A DNA stretch of 17,542 bases. Origin: Bacteroidales bacterium UBA5621 (GTDB taxonomy: Bacteria; Bacteroidota; Bacteroidia; Bacteroidales; VadinHA17). The stretch spans positions 1 through 17,542 of the forward strand of contig DIKJ01000066.1 of the NCBI GenBank assembly GCA_002424525.1, written 5' to 3'. This document shows, piece after piece, positions 6,637 through 15,563 of this stretch (the first letter of the stretch is position 1; every line of letters begins with the position of its first letter). A program made the translations under genes and the position numbers. The notes below the pieces were generated by a model. It ran no database searches. It was given only the letters and a program-made list of their open reading frames with translations, and was not told the DNA's origin.

Positions 6637-7905
6637 ATGAATAAATCGCTGATCTTTATTGTTTGTTTGCTTATCTGTCTCAACAGACTAACTTTATCTG
6701 CCCAGCAGTTTGTCGCCAATTACGACGAATCGAAGGTGCCTGCTTACACTTTGCCCGATCCGCTGACCTTAAATAACGGCGATAAAGTAAGGAATGCAAA
6801 AGAGTGGGAAAAACGGCGGGCTGAGATTTTAAAGATTTTTGAAAATGAGGTTTATGGCGTAAGCCCTGACTGGAAAGGTAAGATAATTCCGGCTGAGCTG
6901 TCATCAAAAACGGATGCCCTTAACGGTACAGCAATCCGGAAAGAGATAAAGCTCACTCTCAGGAACGGGTCGAAAGAACTGGATATGGTGATGCTGCTCT
7001 ACCTTCCAAAGTCGAAAGGTCCGGTTCCGCTTTTCCTGGGCTATAATTTCGGGGGCAATCACACTGTACCCGATGAGCCGGGTATCTATGTCACGACCTC
7101 ATGGATGAGGGACAATGCCGCAAATGGTGTTACCGGAAACAGGGCTTCAGAAGCCGGAAGGGGCAGGGATGGATCTTCCTGGCAGGTCAAGGAGATTATA
7201 TCAGGGGGATACGGGCTGGCAACCATTTACTATGGTGATGTTGATCCGGATTTCGATGACGGATTCAAAAACGGTGCCCACGGATTGTATGACCATCAGC
7301 CGGATAATTCCTCCTGGGGCTCAATTGCGGCGTGGGCATGGGGATTATCGCGTGCCATGGATTATTTACAGACTGTCGCGGCCATTGATCAGAAAAGGGT
7401 AATAGTAATGGGTCACTCACGGCTCGGAAAAGCAGCCTTATGGGCAGGTGCAACAGACCAGCGATTCGCCGCAGTGATTTCAAATAATTCAGGATGCGGA
7501 GGAGCTGCACTATCAAAAAGAGCCTTCGGGGAGACTGTAGGAAGGATAAATACTTCATTTCCCCACTGGTTCTGCGATAATTTCAACAAGTACAACGAAA
7601 AGGAAGAGACACTTCCGGTTGACCAGCACCAGCTTCTTGCTCTGATTGCGCCCAGGCCGGTATATGTGGCAAGTGCCGAGGATGACCAGTGGGCTGATCC
7701 GAAAGGAGAGTTCCTGTCATGTGTCGCAGTATCGCCGGTTTACACTCTTCTAGGAACGAAAGGATTCCCGGCTGTTGAAATGCCAGCAGTCAACTCACCC
7801 GTTACCGGCACCATAGGTTATCATATAAGAACCGGCGGACATAACGTCACGCTTTACGACTGGAACCAGTATCTCGGCTTTGCTGACATGCATCTGAGGA
7901 AGTAA
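6637..7905 (+). CDS. CE15 glucuronoyl esterase
   Basis: A 422-residue secreted alpha/beta hydrolase with a Sec signal peptide (cleavage near SAQQ, residues 21-24). It cleaves ester links between 4-O-methyl-glucuronic acid of xylan and lignin alcohols. Seen in order: FENEVYG (68-74), GYNFGGNHT (135-143), the nucleophile elbow MGHSRLGKAALWAGA (Ser261; the following Arg is the CE15 oxyanion residue), NNSGCGGAA, and the histidine in RTGGHNVTLYDW (His402). The acid at the fungal position (ESGxGG) is Asn/Ser here, so the acid is probably supplied by SAEDDQWADPKGEF (346-359), as in many bacterial CE15 enzymes. It follows hipT on the same strand by 50 bases but is functionally unrelated; the damaged GH10 xylanase nearby is its natural partner. 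Confidence 0.92.
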   Translation: MNKSLIFIVCLLICLNRLTLSAQQFVANYDESKVPAYTLPDPLTLNNGDKVRNAKEWEKRRAEILKIFENEVYGVSPDWKGKIIPAELSSKTDALNGTAIRKEIKLTLRNGSKELDMVMLLYLPKSKGPVPLFLGYNFGGNHTVPDEPGIYVTTSWMRDNAANGVTGNRASEAGRGRDGSSWQVKEIISGGYGLATIYYGDVDPDFDDGFKNGAHGLYDHQPDNSSWGSIAAWAWGLSRAMDYLQTVAAIDQKRVIVMGHSRLGKAALWAGATDQRFAAVISNNSGCGGAALSKRAFGETVGRINTSFPHWFCDNFNKYNEKEETLPVDQHQLLALIAPRPVYVASAEDDQWADPKGEFLSCVAVSPVYTLLGTKGFPAVEMPAVNSPVTGTIGYHIRTGGHNVTLYDWNQYLGFADMHLRK

Positions 7906-7951
7906 ATACGATAATGAACAGGCGATACTTTTAATAAATTAAAACTCAACC

Positions 7952-10087
7952 ATGATTCTTGGTGCTCTTGATCTCCAACTTCCACTGACCGACCCTGTAT
8001 TAAAATTCCTCATAATCCTGCTGATTATTCTGATTATTCCCATCCTTTCCGACAAGATCAAGATCCCGCATCTGCTTGGAATGATTATAGCAGGAGTTGT
8101 AATTGGCCCCAATGGGTTCAACCTGCTGACCCGCGACAGCAGTATTATTCTGTCAGGCACGGCCGGACTCCTCTACATCATGTTTCTGTCAGGACTGGAG
8201 ATACATATGATCGACTTTAAAAGGAATGCATCGAGGAGTACCCTGCTTGGCCTCTCTGGATTCATTATCCCTATGGTTTTAGGGACCCTGGCCGGAATAT
8301 ATGTTTTGAATTTTTCTGTTATTACTTCCGTCTTGTTAGCCAGTATGTTTGCATCACATACCCTGATTACCTACCCGATCATAAGCAAATTTGGCATTTC
8401 AAAGAACAGGGCAGTCAATATCGCCGTAAGCAGTACACTTGTAACAAACACCCTGGCACTTACGGTACTGGCTATAGTTGTCGGAATGACCAGTGGAGAA
8501 TTGAATAAAAGTTTCTGGCTTAAACTTATACTTTCATATATTGCATTTTCATCTGTAATCATCTTTTTATTCCCGGTAATTTCAAGATGGTTCTTTAAAC
8601 GTTTCAGCGAAAATATCTCACAGTTTATTTTTGTGCTGGCAATCGTCTTCCTGGGAGCTGTCCTGTCGAAATTTGCCGGCATTGAAGCTATTATAGGAGC
8701 ATTTCTGGCCGGATTGGCGCTCAACCGCCTGATCCCCCGGACATCACCACTGATGAACCGGATAGACTTTGTGGGAAATGCGATTTTCATCCCCTTCTTC
8801 CTGATCGGAGTTGGAATGCTGATTGATTTCAGGGCATTCGTCAAAATGGAAACTGTTCTGGTTGCCACGGTTATGACGATTGTTGCAACTGCAGGCAAAT
8901 ACATCACGGCCTGGCTGGCACAGAAGAATTTCAGGTTCAGCAAGGATGAGCGCAGGCTTATTTTCGGCCTGACAAATTCACAGGCTGCAGCAACACTGGC
9001 CGCAGTCACGGTAGGGTATAATATCATAACCGGATACACTGCCGAAGGGGAGCCTGTACGACTCCTTAATGACAGTATTTTAAACGGTACAATAATAATG
9101 ATACTCGTAACCTGTACCATCTCTTCATTCTTCACACAAAGAGGCGCCCAGAATATTGCGCTCTCGGAACTAACCGGTGAAGAACAGCATGAAAGCACGG
9201 AAAGAATTCTGATCCCGGTAAGCAACCCGGGCAATATAGAAGAACTGGTCAGCCTGGGCACGATCATTAAATCAAGGAGAAACAGGCAGGGTTTCTATTC
9301 CCTTAATATTATCAATGCAGAGAATGCGGAACCCGAGACGGAAGAGCTTGCCAGAGGGCTTCTTGATAAAGCGAAAGTTGCAGCTTCAGCCACAGATATT
9401 GAGTTGAAAACAATACTGAGATATGATATAAGTCTGGCTAATGGCATTGCGAACACTGTCAGGGAAAACAGTATTTCAGACCTTCTGCTGGGACTCCATG
9501 TGAAGAACGATTTTTCTGATTCATTTTTTGGCAGACTTACTGAGGAAATCTTGTCAAAATGCAAATGCGCAACCTACATTTACCGGCCTCTTCAACCGAT
9601 TTCCACTGTAAAACGGCACCTCGTAATCATCCCCGAAGATGCCGATACCGAAGCGGGGTTCTCTTTCTGGCTCTCCAAGATCTGGAATATTGCCTATAAC
9701 ACAGGTACAAAAATCAGTTTCTTTGCACCTGAGCGAACCCTTAACCTGTTAAAAGAAGTTATCAGAAACCACCCGATTGATGCAGAATTCAACATTTTCA
9801 CCGATCTGGATAATTTCCTGGTGTTCAGGGATGAAGTAAAGGATGATGACAATATGATCATCGTATTAAGCAGGAAGAACTCAATTTCTTATCAGCCTGC
9901 AATGGACAGGATTCCTGTTTACCTTGACGAATATTTCCGGAAGAAGAACTTTTTGATAATATACCCTGCTCAATCATTGTCTTGGCAGTCAGAACAGATT
10001 GATCTGACAAACCCTTCACTGCTCGAAGCAATTGAACGAATAGACCTTATCGGAAAAACAATTGCCAGGATCATCAGCGGAAAATGA
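7952..10087 (+). CDS. CPA2-type cation/proton antiporter with UspA-like C-terminus
   Basis: A 711-residue inner-membrane protein. Residues about 15-395 are a Na+/H+ exchanger domain (PF00999) of about 12-13 membrane segments, with IPHLLGMIIAGVVIGP (38-53), FLSGLEI (78-84), GAFLAGLALNR (249-259) and a long GVGMLIDF re-entrant motif (286-293). Residues about 410-710 look like two degenerate universal-stress-protein domains (first starting at ERILIPVSNPG, second at KRHLVIIPEDA), a common fusion in Bacteroidota. The motif usually read as T-x-x-x-D-x-x-AL is TLVTNTLAL here, with Asn166 (AAC, 8447-8449) where the family has an ion-binding Asp. The role is probably pH or monovalent cation homeostasis. 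The 46-base gap after the CE15 stop and a weak TACTTTTA box suggest separate or read-through transcription. Confidence 0.88.
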   Translation: MILGALDLQLPLTDPVLKFLIILLIILIIPILSDKIKIPHLLGMIIAGVVIGPNGFNLLTRDSSIILSGTAGLLYIMFLSGLEIHMIDFKRNASRSTLLGLSGFIIPMVLGTLAGIYVLNFSVITSVLLASMFASHTLITYPIISKFGISKNRAVNIAVSSTLVTNTLALTVLAIVVGMTSGELNKSFWLKLILSYIAFSSVIIFLFPVISRWFFKRFSENISQFIFVLAIVFLGAVLSKFAGIEAIIGAFLAGLALNRLIPRTSPLMNRIDFVGNAIFIPFFLIGVGMLIDFRAFVKMETVLVATVMTIVATAGKYITAWLAQKNFRFSKDERRLIFGLTNSQAAATLAAVTVGYNIITGYTAEGEPVRLLNDSILNGTIIMILVTCTISSFFTQRGAQNIALSELTGEEQHESTERILIPVSNPGNIEELVSLGTIIKSRRNRQGFYSLNIINAENAEPETEELARGLLDKAKVAASATDIELKTILRYDISLANGIANTVRENSISDLLLGLHVKNDFSDSFFGRLTEEILSKCKCATYIYRPLQPISTVKRHLVIIPEDADTEAGFSFWLSKIWNIAYNTGTKISFFAPERTLNLLKEVIRNHPIDAEFNIFTDLDNFLVFRDEVKDDDNMIIVLSRKNSISYQPAMDRIPVYLDEYFRKKNFLIIYPAQSLSWQSEQIDLTNPSLLEAIERIDLIGKTIARIISGK

Positions 10088-10089
10088 GC

Positions 10090-10119
10090 CCTGACCCTCC
10101 CCGTGGAGCCGGGTTCAGG
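10090..10119. terminator. Hairpin between convergent antiporter and porin genes
   Basis: CCTGACCC (10090-10097) pairs with GGGTTCAGG (10111-10119) with one bulged T, and an inner TCC/GGA can extend the stem around a CCGT loop. It starts 3 bases after the antiporter stop and lies between two genes that converge. The following plus-strand bases (GTTGTTATT) are only moderately T-rich, so it is either a weak terminator or a protective 3' hairpin that could serve both strands. Confidence 0.4.
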
Positions 10120-10152
10120 AGGGTTGTTATTGGCCCGGATCCCGGACGATAT

Positions 10153-11145
10153 TCAGAATCTCGCAATAAACTCGAGAGTCAGTTTATCGGTATGGATCGG
10201 GAGACTGCTCCTGAAATAGTTCTCATAATTCAGCCTGATCTCGGAATAAAACTGCCGTGGTTCGAACCCGATGTTGACGCCCAGGGTAAGCCGGCTGGCA
10301 TCAACAACATTGCTGAATACAGAATTGCCTATCAGATCAAACCTTGCGACCGGTGATACCATGCAGATCATTTTATCCTCCCGTATGAAATTATAATAGG
10401 AGTGAATGTATAATCCGTCATCATGCTGATCCAATGACAGAGTATCGGCCCAGCTTCTCCTTATATATTCCGACTCGATGAAATATGCTCCGTTCGAATA
10501 CCTGAATTCTCCGCCTATCATGGCAAGTTTTTCCCTGTCGGGGGCTTCACCGTAATACAGGTTACCGGTTACCCTTACCCCCTTGTCGGGGCCGATCGTT
10601 ATTCTGCCTGCCAGATTGGGCTTACTGATCCACTGGGGATTGTTGTTTCCGGTCCCGTTCACGGCTCCGACAAGCAGGTAAACAGGTATCTCTCCGGGTA
10701 TTTTATACTCTGTATAGAATCCGATATCCCGCATGCCGTCATTTATATATTTTGCCAGGAATGACCGGTTTGCAAAAATAGTTTCCGCAGGGTTACGCAT
10801 ATAATCGGTACTGAACGGGATCTTTCTTTGTCCCAGATAGAACCCGAGATTTGTAACCGGGACAAACTTTACATAAGCATCCAGCATTTTTATCCTGCCT
10901 TCATCAGAAAGATCAATCTCAATCTTGTACGACATGAAGTTATTTATCTTTCCAGTAGCCCCAAATCTCGCATTCCTTACTTGAAAACGCATTAAGGAAT
11001 TGTCAAGGTCAAATTCGACTTTTGTTTTCAGGATTCCGAACAGATCAGGGAAATACTCTGATACTGTTTTTTCATTTTCCTGTGACAAACCGGTAAAGCG
11101 TGTCAGGCATAGTGCCAGCAATGCAAGTGGAAGATATCTCTTCAT
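10153..11145 (-). CDS. OprO/OprP-like outer-membrane porin
   Basis: A 330-residue outer-membrane beta-barrel protein. It has a Sec signal peptide (MKRYLPLALLALCL, cleavage near GLSQ at about residue 21). The body has alternating amphipathic strands and ends in an aromatic residue (LEFIARF), the BAM recognition signature. The segment YKIEIDLSDEGRIKMLDAYVKF followed by LGFYLGQRKIPFS (about 71-110) is typical of the phosphate-selective porin O/P family (PF07396). Substrate preference cannot be read from this; 'phosphate-selective' is the family name. It is the third gene of a minus-strand operon, 39 bases after the GH78 stop, so it may admit products of that operon, which is inference. It converges with the CPA2 antiporter. 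Confidence 0.82.
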   Translation of the reverse strand: MKRYLPLALLALCLTRFTGLSQENEKTVSEYFPDLFGILKTKVEFDLDNSLMRFQVRNARFGATGKINNFMSYKIEIDLSDEGRIKMLDAYVKFVPVTNLGFYLGQRKIPFSTDYMRNPAETIFANRSFLAKYINDGMRDIGFYTEYKIPGEIPVYLLVGAVNGTGNNNPQWISKPNLAGRITIGPDKGVRVTGNLYYGEAPDREKLAMIGGEFRYSNGAYFIESEYIRRSWADTLSLDQHDDGLYIHSYYNFIREDKMICMVSPVARFDLIGNSVFSNVVDASRLTLGVNIGFEPRQFYSEIRLNYENYFRSSLPIHTDKLTLEFIARF

Positions 11146-11184
11146 TCAGTCGGGAGAAGGGAAGTTAACCTCAGTTTTTATCTT

Positions 11185-13875
11185 TTATCGGACCTCGAAA
11201 TCATAATTCCCTGATTTCAGCAATATTCTGAATACATTGTCCCCGCCTTTCGCTGCTTTGTACGACTTGATTTTCGTGATATCTTTTCCGCCCTCCAATA
11301 TCCTGTCAGCCTTCAGAAATAATTCAGCGGTGCTGTTTGGGGGGATGGACACATGGTAAACAACCTTATCAGGAAATTTTTCCCATCTCGAAATGACCGT
11401 CCCGTATGGCCCCTCATGCTCAGCTTCAAAATGGTCAAGACCTTCAACAAAATTGGGTTTCAGTATGACATTTTTAAATCCGGGCGCCTCTTCGTCCGGA
11501 AAAATGCCTCCCAGGGCCTTGTAGTACCAGGCGTTTATCTCGCCGAACATAATATGGTTCATCGAGATATCACTGGAGGCATCAAGCGGCCAGTTCTCAT
11601 AAAATGTTGTTGCTCCGTTTACGATCCACCATCCCCACGAAGGGAAGGTCTCCTGTGCCGCCACCCTGTAGGCAAGATCGGGGTAGCCATTTTCGCTGAG
11701 TGCGTTAAGAATGGTTTTTGTTCCAAGCAATCCGACATCAATATGTTCATTATCAGCCATTACCCTCGCAGAAAGATTTTCAGCCACACGCGAGACATGT
11801 TCTTTTGGTACCAGGCCCCAGTGCAGTGCGGCGCTCAATTCAGTCTGAAGGCCTGTCCCGTAAATAGCTTTCTCAGGATCGAGGTATTTATCATTGAAGG
11901 CTTTTTTAATTTTTTCTGCCAGACGTGAATACTTCCCGGCGTCATCATATCTTCCCAGAAGCCTGGCTGTTTTTGCGAGGATGGTGGCATCGGCGAAATA
12001 GTATGCCGTTGATGTAAACTCTTTGGGTGTCCTCGATTTTACCGGCACCCAGTCACCCAGGCCCCAGTCGGTGATCCCGTCCGGACTCCTTGAGTCGATC
12101 TGATCAACATACCTTTTAATATTATCATAACAATCCTCCAGCAATCTATGGTCACCGTAAAACAGCCATATATTCCAGGGGATCAGTGCAATGGTGCTGG
12201 TCCAGTCGGGACCGTTGGCCCAGTGGTACCCCCATCCGCTGGTGGGTATTATTGCCGGCAGTACTCCATTTGACAGCTGTTCGTCGCGGTGGTCAGCCAG
12301 CCACTTTTCATAAATCGTAATGGCTTCGTAGTTATAAAGCCCGGTCTCGATATTGATATGCGCATCGCCTGTCCATCCGTTTTTTTCGCGTTGTGGGCAA
12401 TCGGTCGGATAGCCGAACAGGTTTGAGAGGTAGGAGGCGTTGGAAGCCATCCAGGTCCTGTTCAGGGTGTTGTTTGAAGAACTGATCTTTCCTGCAGGAG
12501 GGACATCGCTGTGCATGAAGTATGCTGTCATGCTCTCACTTGTAATGTTGACCGGTTTATCAGAGACGATCTCCACATACTGAAATCCCTTGTAGTTAAA
12601 ACGCGGCATGAAAACATCCTCCTTTTTGCCGCTGAGGATAAGGATATCCGTCTGAAAGGGATCACTGTCGTCAGTGGGACGGAAATGGACATCGATGTTT
12701 GACAGATCAGCATGTCCTTTCGGATCAAGTCGTTCAGCATGTATGAGCCTGATCTGAGTGCCTTCTTCTCCCGAGACTTTTATCTTTATAACGCCTGAGA
12801 TGTTCCTTCCGAAGTCGAAGAGATAGTTTTTACTGGTGAACTGAACCATTTCAGCGGGAGGGATCTCCAGGACATTGCGAATGGGATGCAGGACCTGTGC
12901 TGTGATATTTGAAGAGGGTGCTCCTGTATTAAGCGAATTCCGCCATTTCGAATCATTAAAACCCGGGCTATCCCAGCCTGGTTGCTCAAGCCTTGCATCG
13001 TAATGCTCTGCTGTATAGATGCTATTGAATATAACCGGGGAAAGTGAGGTCTTCCAGTCGCGGTCTGTGGCAACTGTCTCTTCGGTACCATCTTCATAGG
13101 TGATCCTCAGGTCCATGCAGAATTTGGGCCGCGCACGCCATGGAGCCTTGTCGAAATACCACACTGCAGTTGACTGATGGTTGTACCAGCCGTTACCGAG
13201 CAGTACGCCGATAACATTGTCCCCTTCCTGCAGATGACCGGTTACATCGTATGAAACATAGAGGGTCCGGCGGTCGAACCTGGTATACATTGGATCCAGA
13301 CGATGGTCTCCCGCTTTTTCGCCGTTTATGCTGAGTTCATACAATCCTGCCACGGCTATGTATGCCCGGGCTGATGTCACCTGCCTGCTGACACTGAATT
13401 CCTTCCTGAAGTATGGGGCAGGCTTCAGGTTATAATCATATGTATCGGTTATCCAGTGGCCTTTCCATGGGACCTTTTTCATATAGCCTGTCTCGAAGGA
13501 GGCGGTCTCTGAAAGTTTCGTCCAGCCGCTGTTCCTTTCCCTTATCTTTATGGCCCAGTAATACCTGGTAAAGGGCTGAAGCGGGGGACCGGACCAGTGA
13601 GCCGGAACGGTTGAGCCTTTAATCCTTCCGGATGCCCAGACATTGGCTTTGCCGGATGCAACCGCAACCGAGTCGGTTCCCACAAGAATTTCGTAAGCAG
13701 ACTGTTCAGCACCCCGGTTTTCGGAAACCATCTGCCATGTGAAGCGCGGTTTTTCAGTATCGATACCGACCGGATTGACCATGTATTCGCACCGGAGGTT
13801 ACGGATATGAGTTATATTATCCCTGGTGCATGAACAGATGGTGATCAGAGATAATACAAAAATGATTCGTTTCAT
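11185..13875 (-). CDS. GH78 alpha-L-rhamnosidase lipoprotein
   Basis: An 896-residue enzyme that removes terminal alpha-L-rhamnose. The N-terminus MKRIIFVLSLITICSC carries a lipobox with Cys16, so it is probably lipid-anchored. Domains in order: a beta-sandwich (about 20-130), the Bac_rhamnosid_N jelly-roll (about 150-320), a further beta domain (about 335-455), the (alpha/alpha)6 catalytic barrel (about 460-795) and a C-terminal beta-sandwich (about 797-890). The catalytic signature is YPTDCPQREKNGWTGDA (489-505, with Asp492 and Glu497), and the likely general base is Glu760 in TTFYENWPL. All core residues are present. The start is 1 base after the stop of the Gfo/Idh gene, so the two are co-transcribed and probably translationally coupled. 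Confidence 0.93.
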   Translation of the reverse strand: MKRIIFVLSLITICSCTRDNITHIRNLRCEYMVNPVGIDTEKPRFTWQMVSENRGAEQSAYEILVGTDSVAVASGKANVWASGRIKGSTVPAHWSGPPLQPFTRYYWAIKIRERNSGWTKLSETASFETGYMKKVPWKGHWITDTYDYNLKPAPYFRKEFSVSRQVTSARAYIAVAGLYELSINGEKAGDHRLDPMYTRFDRRTLYVSYDVTGHLQEGDNVIGVLLGNGWYNHQSTAVWYFDKAPWRARPKFCMDLRITYEDGTEETVATDRDWKTSLSPVIFNSIYTAEHYDARLEQPGWDSPGFNDSKWRNSLNTGAPSSNITAQVLHPIRNVLEIPPAEMVQFTSKNYLFDFGRNISGVIKIKVSGEEGTQIRLIHAERLDPKGHADLSNIDVHFRPTDDSDPFQTDILILSGKKEDVFMPRFNYKGFQYVEIVSDKPVNITSESMTAYFMHSDVPPAGKISSSNNTLNRTWMASNASYLSNLFGYPTDCPQREKNGWTGDAHINIETGLYNYEAITIYEKWLADHRDEQLSNGVLPAIIPTSGWGYHWANGPDWTSTIALIPWNIWLFYGDHRLLEDCYDNIKRYVDQIDSRSPDGITDWGLGDWVPVKSRTPKEFTSTAYYFADATILAKTARLLGRYDDAGKYSRLAEKIKKAFNDKYLDPEKAIYGTGLQTELSAALHWGLVPKEHVSRVAENLSARVMADNEHIDVGLLGTKTILNALSENGYPDLAYRVAAQETFPSWGWWIVNGATTFYENWPLDASSDISMNHIMFGEINAWYYKALGGIFPDEEAPGFKNVILKPNFVEGLDHFEAEHEGPYGTVISRWEKFPDKVVYHVSIPPNSTAELFLKADRILEGGKDITKIKSYKAAKGGDNVFRILLKSGNYDFEVR

Positions 13876-13876
13876 A

Positions 13877-15406
13877 TTACAGTGACCAGCCTTTGCGGTA
13901 TTCGTAATGGAAATAGTTGTTTGCTTCGGGCAGGTTTGTGATCTTCATATTTTCTCCGTCATACTGCAGAGTGGTGTTAGCCCGCTGTGTCAGAACGGCA
14001 ATGTTCGTCAGCAGCATTATCTCGGTCACTCTTGATGCCCATGAGAAATCGTTGCATGCTTTCTTCCCGTTAACGATAGCGCCGATCCAGTCCTCGAAAA
14101 TATCGCCTGTCCTTTCAAGCCATGGATCGGGTCCCTTGAAGTCGGGATTTCCCGGCACGAGTGTTGGCATAACTGCGTTGCCTCCCATCATAATGCCTTT
14201 ATCGCCATAGAATACCGTACCAACACGGCGCCCGGGTTCCAGTTTTGAGGGCCTTTCCGGCAGAAGACCTCCGTCGCACCATTTAACCTTAACCGGGGGC
14301 ATATATCCTATACCTGGTTCAAAACGTTCGGGGAACTCATAGGTAACGGTCTGGGCAAGCGGGAGGTATTCGTTATTATAGGGTGTTGAGGTAGCCTGTA
14401 TTGTTTTTGGGTGGCCAAGGTTAAGTGCCCACAGCGGTGCATCATAAATATGAGCTCCCATGTCTCCCATGGCTCCTGTGCCATAGTCCCACAGGCCGCG
14501 CCATACGAAGTGGCACACCTCGGGGTTGTAGGGTTTATCGGGGGCCGGGCCAAGCCATACATCCCAGTTCAGGTTTTTAGGCACTTTTGCTGCTCCGGGG
14601 CGCTGTATGTCGCCCTGCGGCCAGAATCCTACCGGACGGTCGGTCCACATATGCACTTCCCTTACATTGCCCACTACGCCGCCGCGCACCCATTCAACAA
14701 CCCTGCGGCTGGCTTCACTTGCATGTCCCTGGTTTCCCATCTGGGAGACAACATCATACTGCTTTGCGATTTCGGCAAGCTTACGGCACTCATAAATAGT
14801 CTTGGCCATCGGTTTCTCTACATAGACATGCTTTTTCTGTTTCATGAATGCAGCAGCGATGGGGGCATGGCTATGGTCGGTCGTTGCGACCATCACGCCA
14901 TCGATGGAGGGCTCTTTGTCAAGCATTTCGCGCCAGTCGGAATAAACTTTTGCGCGGGGATACCTGGCAAAAACATATCCTGCATAATCCGAGTCGACGT
15001 CACACAGAGCATATATGTTAGCAAGTTTCCTGGGAGGTCTCTGAGGCGGGCCTCCGCCTGCCATCTGGGGCGGGCCTCCCTGCTGTCCTGTCCTCTGCTG
15101 CGCTTGAGCCACGCGTGCTGCAGCTGCCTGCTCCTGCGCCGCTATCTGTCCCTTGCTCAGCGGCTGACCCGTCCTGGTCCGCTGAGGCCTGGTGGTCTGG
15201 ACTTCCGGGTCGCATATATTGCTCAGATTGCCTGCTCCCTGTGCACCGATACCGATGCCGGCAATATTGATAAGATCGCTGGGGGCCTTCTGGCCACTGC
15301 CGGCAATGACATGCCTTGGTACTATAGTAAATGCAGCTGATGCAGCACCTACAGTACCAATGAATTTACGTCTTGAAAGGTTTCTTGAGTTATGGTTTTT
15401 CATCAT
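13877..15406 (-). CDS. Tat-exported Gfo/Idh/MocA-family oxidoreductase
   Basis: A 509-residue NAD(P)-dependent oxidoreductase. I chose ATG 15406 (MMKNHNSRNL) because it puts the twin-arginine signal SRRKFIGTVGAASAAF (11-26) at the N-terminus; an upstream ATG at 15481 would add 25 residues before it. The Rossmann fold starts with AGIGIGAQGAGN (49-60), later YALCDVDSDYAG (132-143), then VATTDHSH and the family-defining VEKPM (196-200). The C-terminal part (WDVWLGPAP, GAMGDMGAHIYD) fits the secreted Bacteroidota subgroup. Between the Gly-rich loop and the second beta strand lies a low-complexity Gln/Ala then Pro/Gly-rich insert (about 67-127) that is not part of the fold. It is the first gene of the operon with GH78 and the porin. 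The substrate is probably a sugar; it may instead act hydrolytically like some NAD-bound family members. Confidence 0.9.
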   Translation of the reverse strand: MMKNHNSRNLSRRKFIGTVGAASAAFTIVPRHVIAGSGQKAPSDLINIAGIGIGAQGAGNLSNICDPEVQTTRPQRTRTGQPLSKGQIAAQEQAAAARVAQAQQRTGQQGGPPQMAGGGPPQRPPRKLANIYALCDVDSDYAGYVFARYPRAKVYSDWREMLDKEPSIDGVMVATTDHSHAPIAAAFMKQKKHVYVEKPMAKTIYECRKLAEIAKQYDVVSQMGNQGHASEASRRVVEWVRGGVVGNVREVHMWTDRPVGFWPQGDIQRPGAAKVPKNLNWDVWLGPAPDKPYNPEVCHFVWRGLWDYGTGAMGDMGAHIYDAPLWALNLGHPKTIQATSTPYNNEYLPLAQTVTYEFPERFEPGIGYMPPVKVKWCDGGLLPERPSKLEPGRRVGTVFYGDKGIMMGGNAVMPTLVPGNPDFKGPDPWLERTGDIFEDWIGAIVNGKKACNDFSWASRVTEIMLLTNIAVLTQRANTTLQYDGENMKITNLPEANNYFHYEYRKGWSL

Positions 15407-15535
15407 ACGGTGTTTAATGGTTAATATCCGGATAAAGTTATAAAAATACTTATATAGTAAGCAATTTAAAAGAGGTTTCAATTCCGTAACCGGGTATTCA
15501 AAGTGCAGGGAAGGTCATATATTGATGATTTTTAT

Positions 15536-15543
15536 TATATTTG
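15536..15543 (+). promoter_or_regulatory. -7 box upstream of the truncated CPA1 antiporter
   Basis: TATATTTG is an exact TAnnTTTG match, ending 20 bases before the ATG at 15564. No good -33 TTTG is seen at the usual spacing. The promoter may survive although the gene it served is broken. Confidence 0.4.
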
Positions 15544-15563
15544 GATAACTACGCTATAAATTA

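Noticed and set aside
8371..9267. 298-codon open frame antisense to the CPA2 antiporter
   Set aside because: The peptide is Ser/Ile/Thr-rich, as expected from the reverse of hydrophobic membrane codons, with no domain of its own.
10132..10147. CCCGGATCCCGG near-palindrome after the antiporter gene
   Set aside because: Only the central GGATCC is symmetric; the flanking bases do not pair, so no stable hairpin or site is supported.
10084..10356. Plus-strand frame overlapping the antiporter stop as ATGA
   Set aside because: The overlap looks like coupling, but most of it is antisense to the conserved C-terminal strands of the porin, and the peptide has no family features.
14411..15340. 309-codon open frame antisense to the Gfo/Idh gene
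   Set aside because: It lies opposite a gene with clear Tat, Rossmann and EKP motifs; its own peptide has no recognisable domain. It is a shadow of the codon bias.
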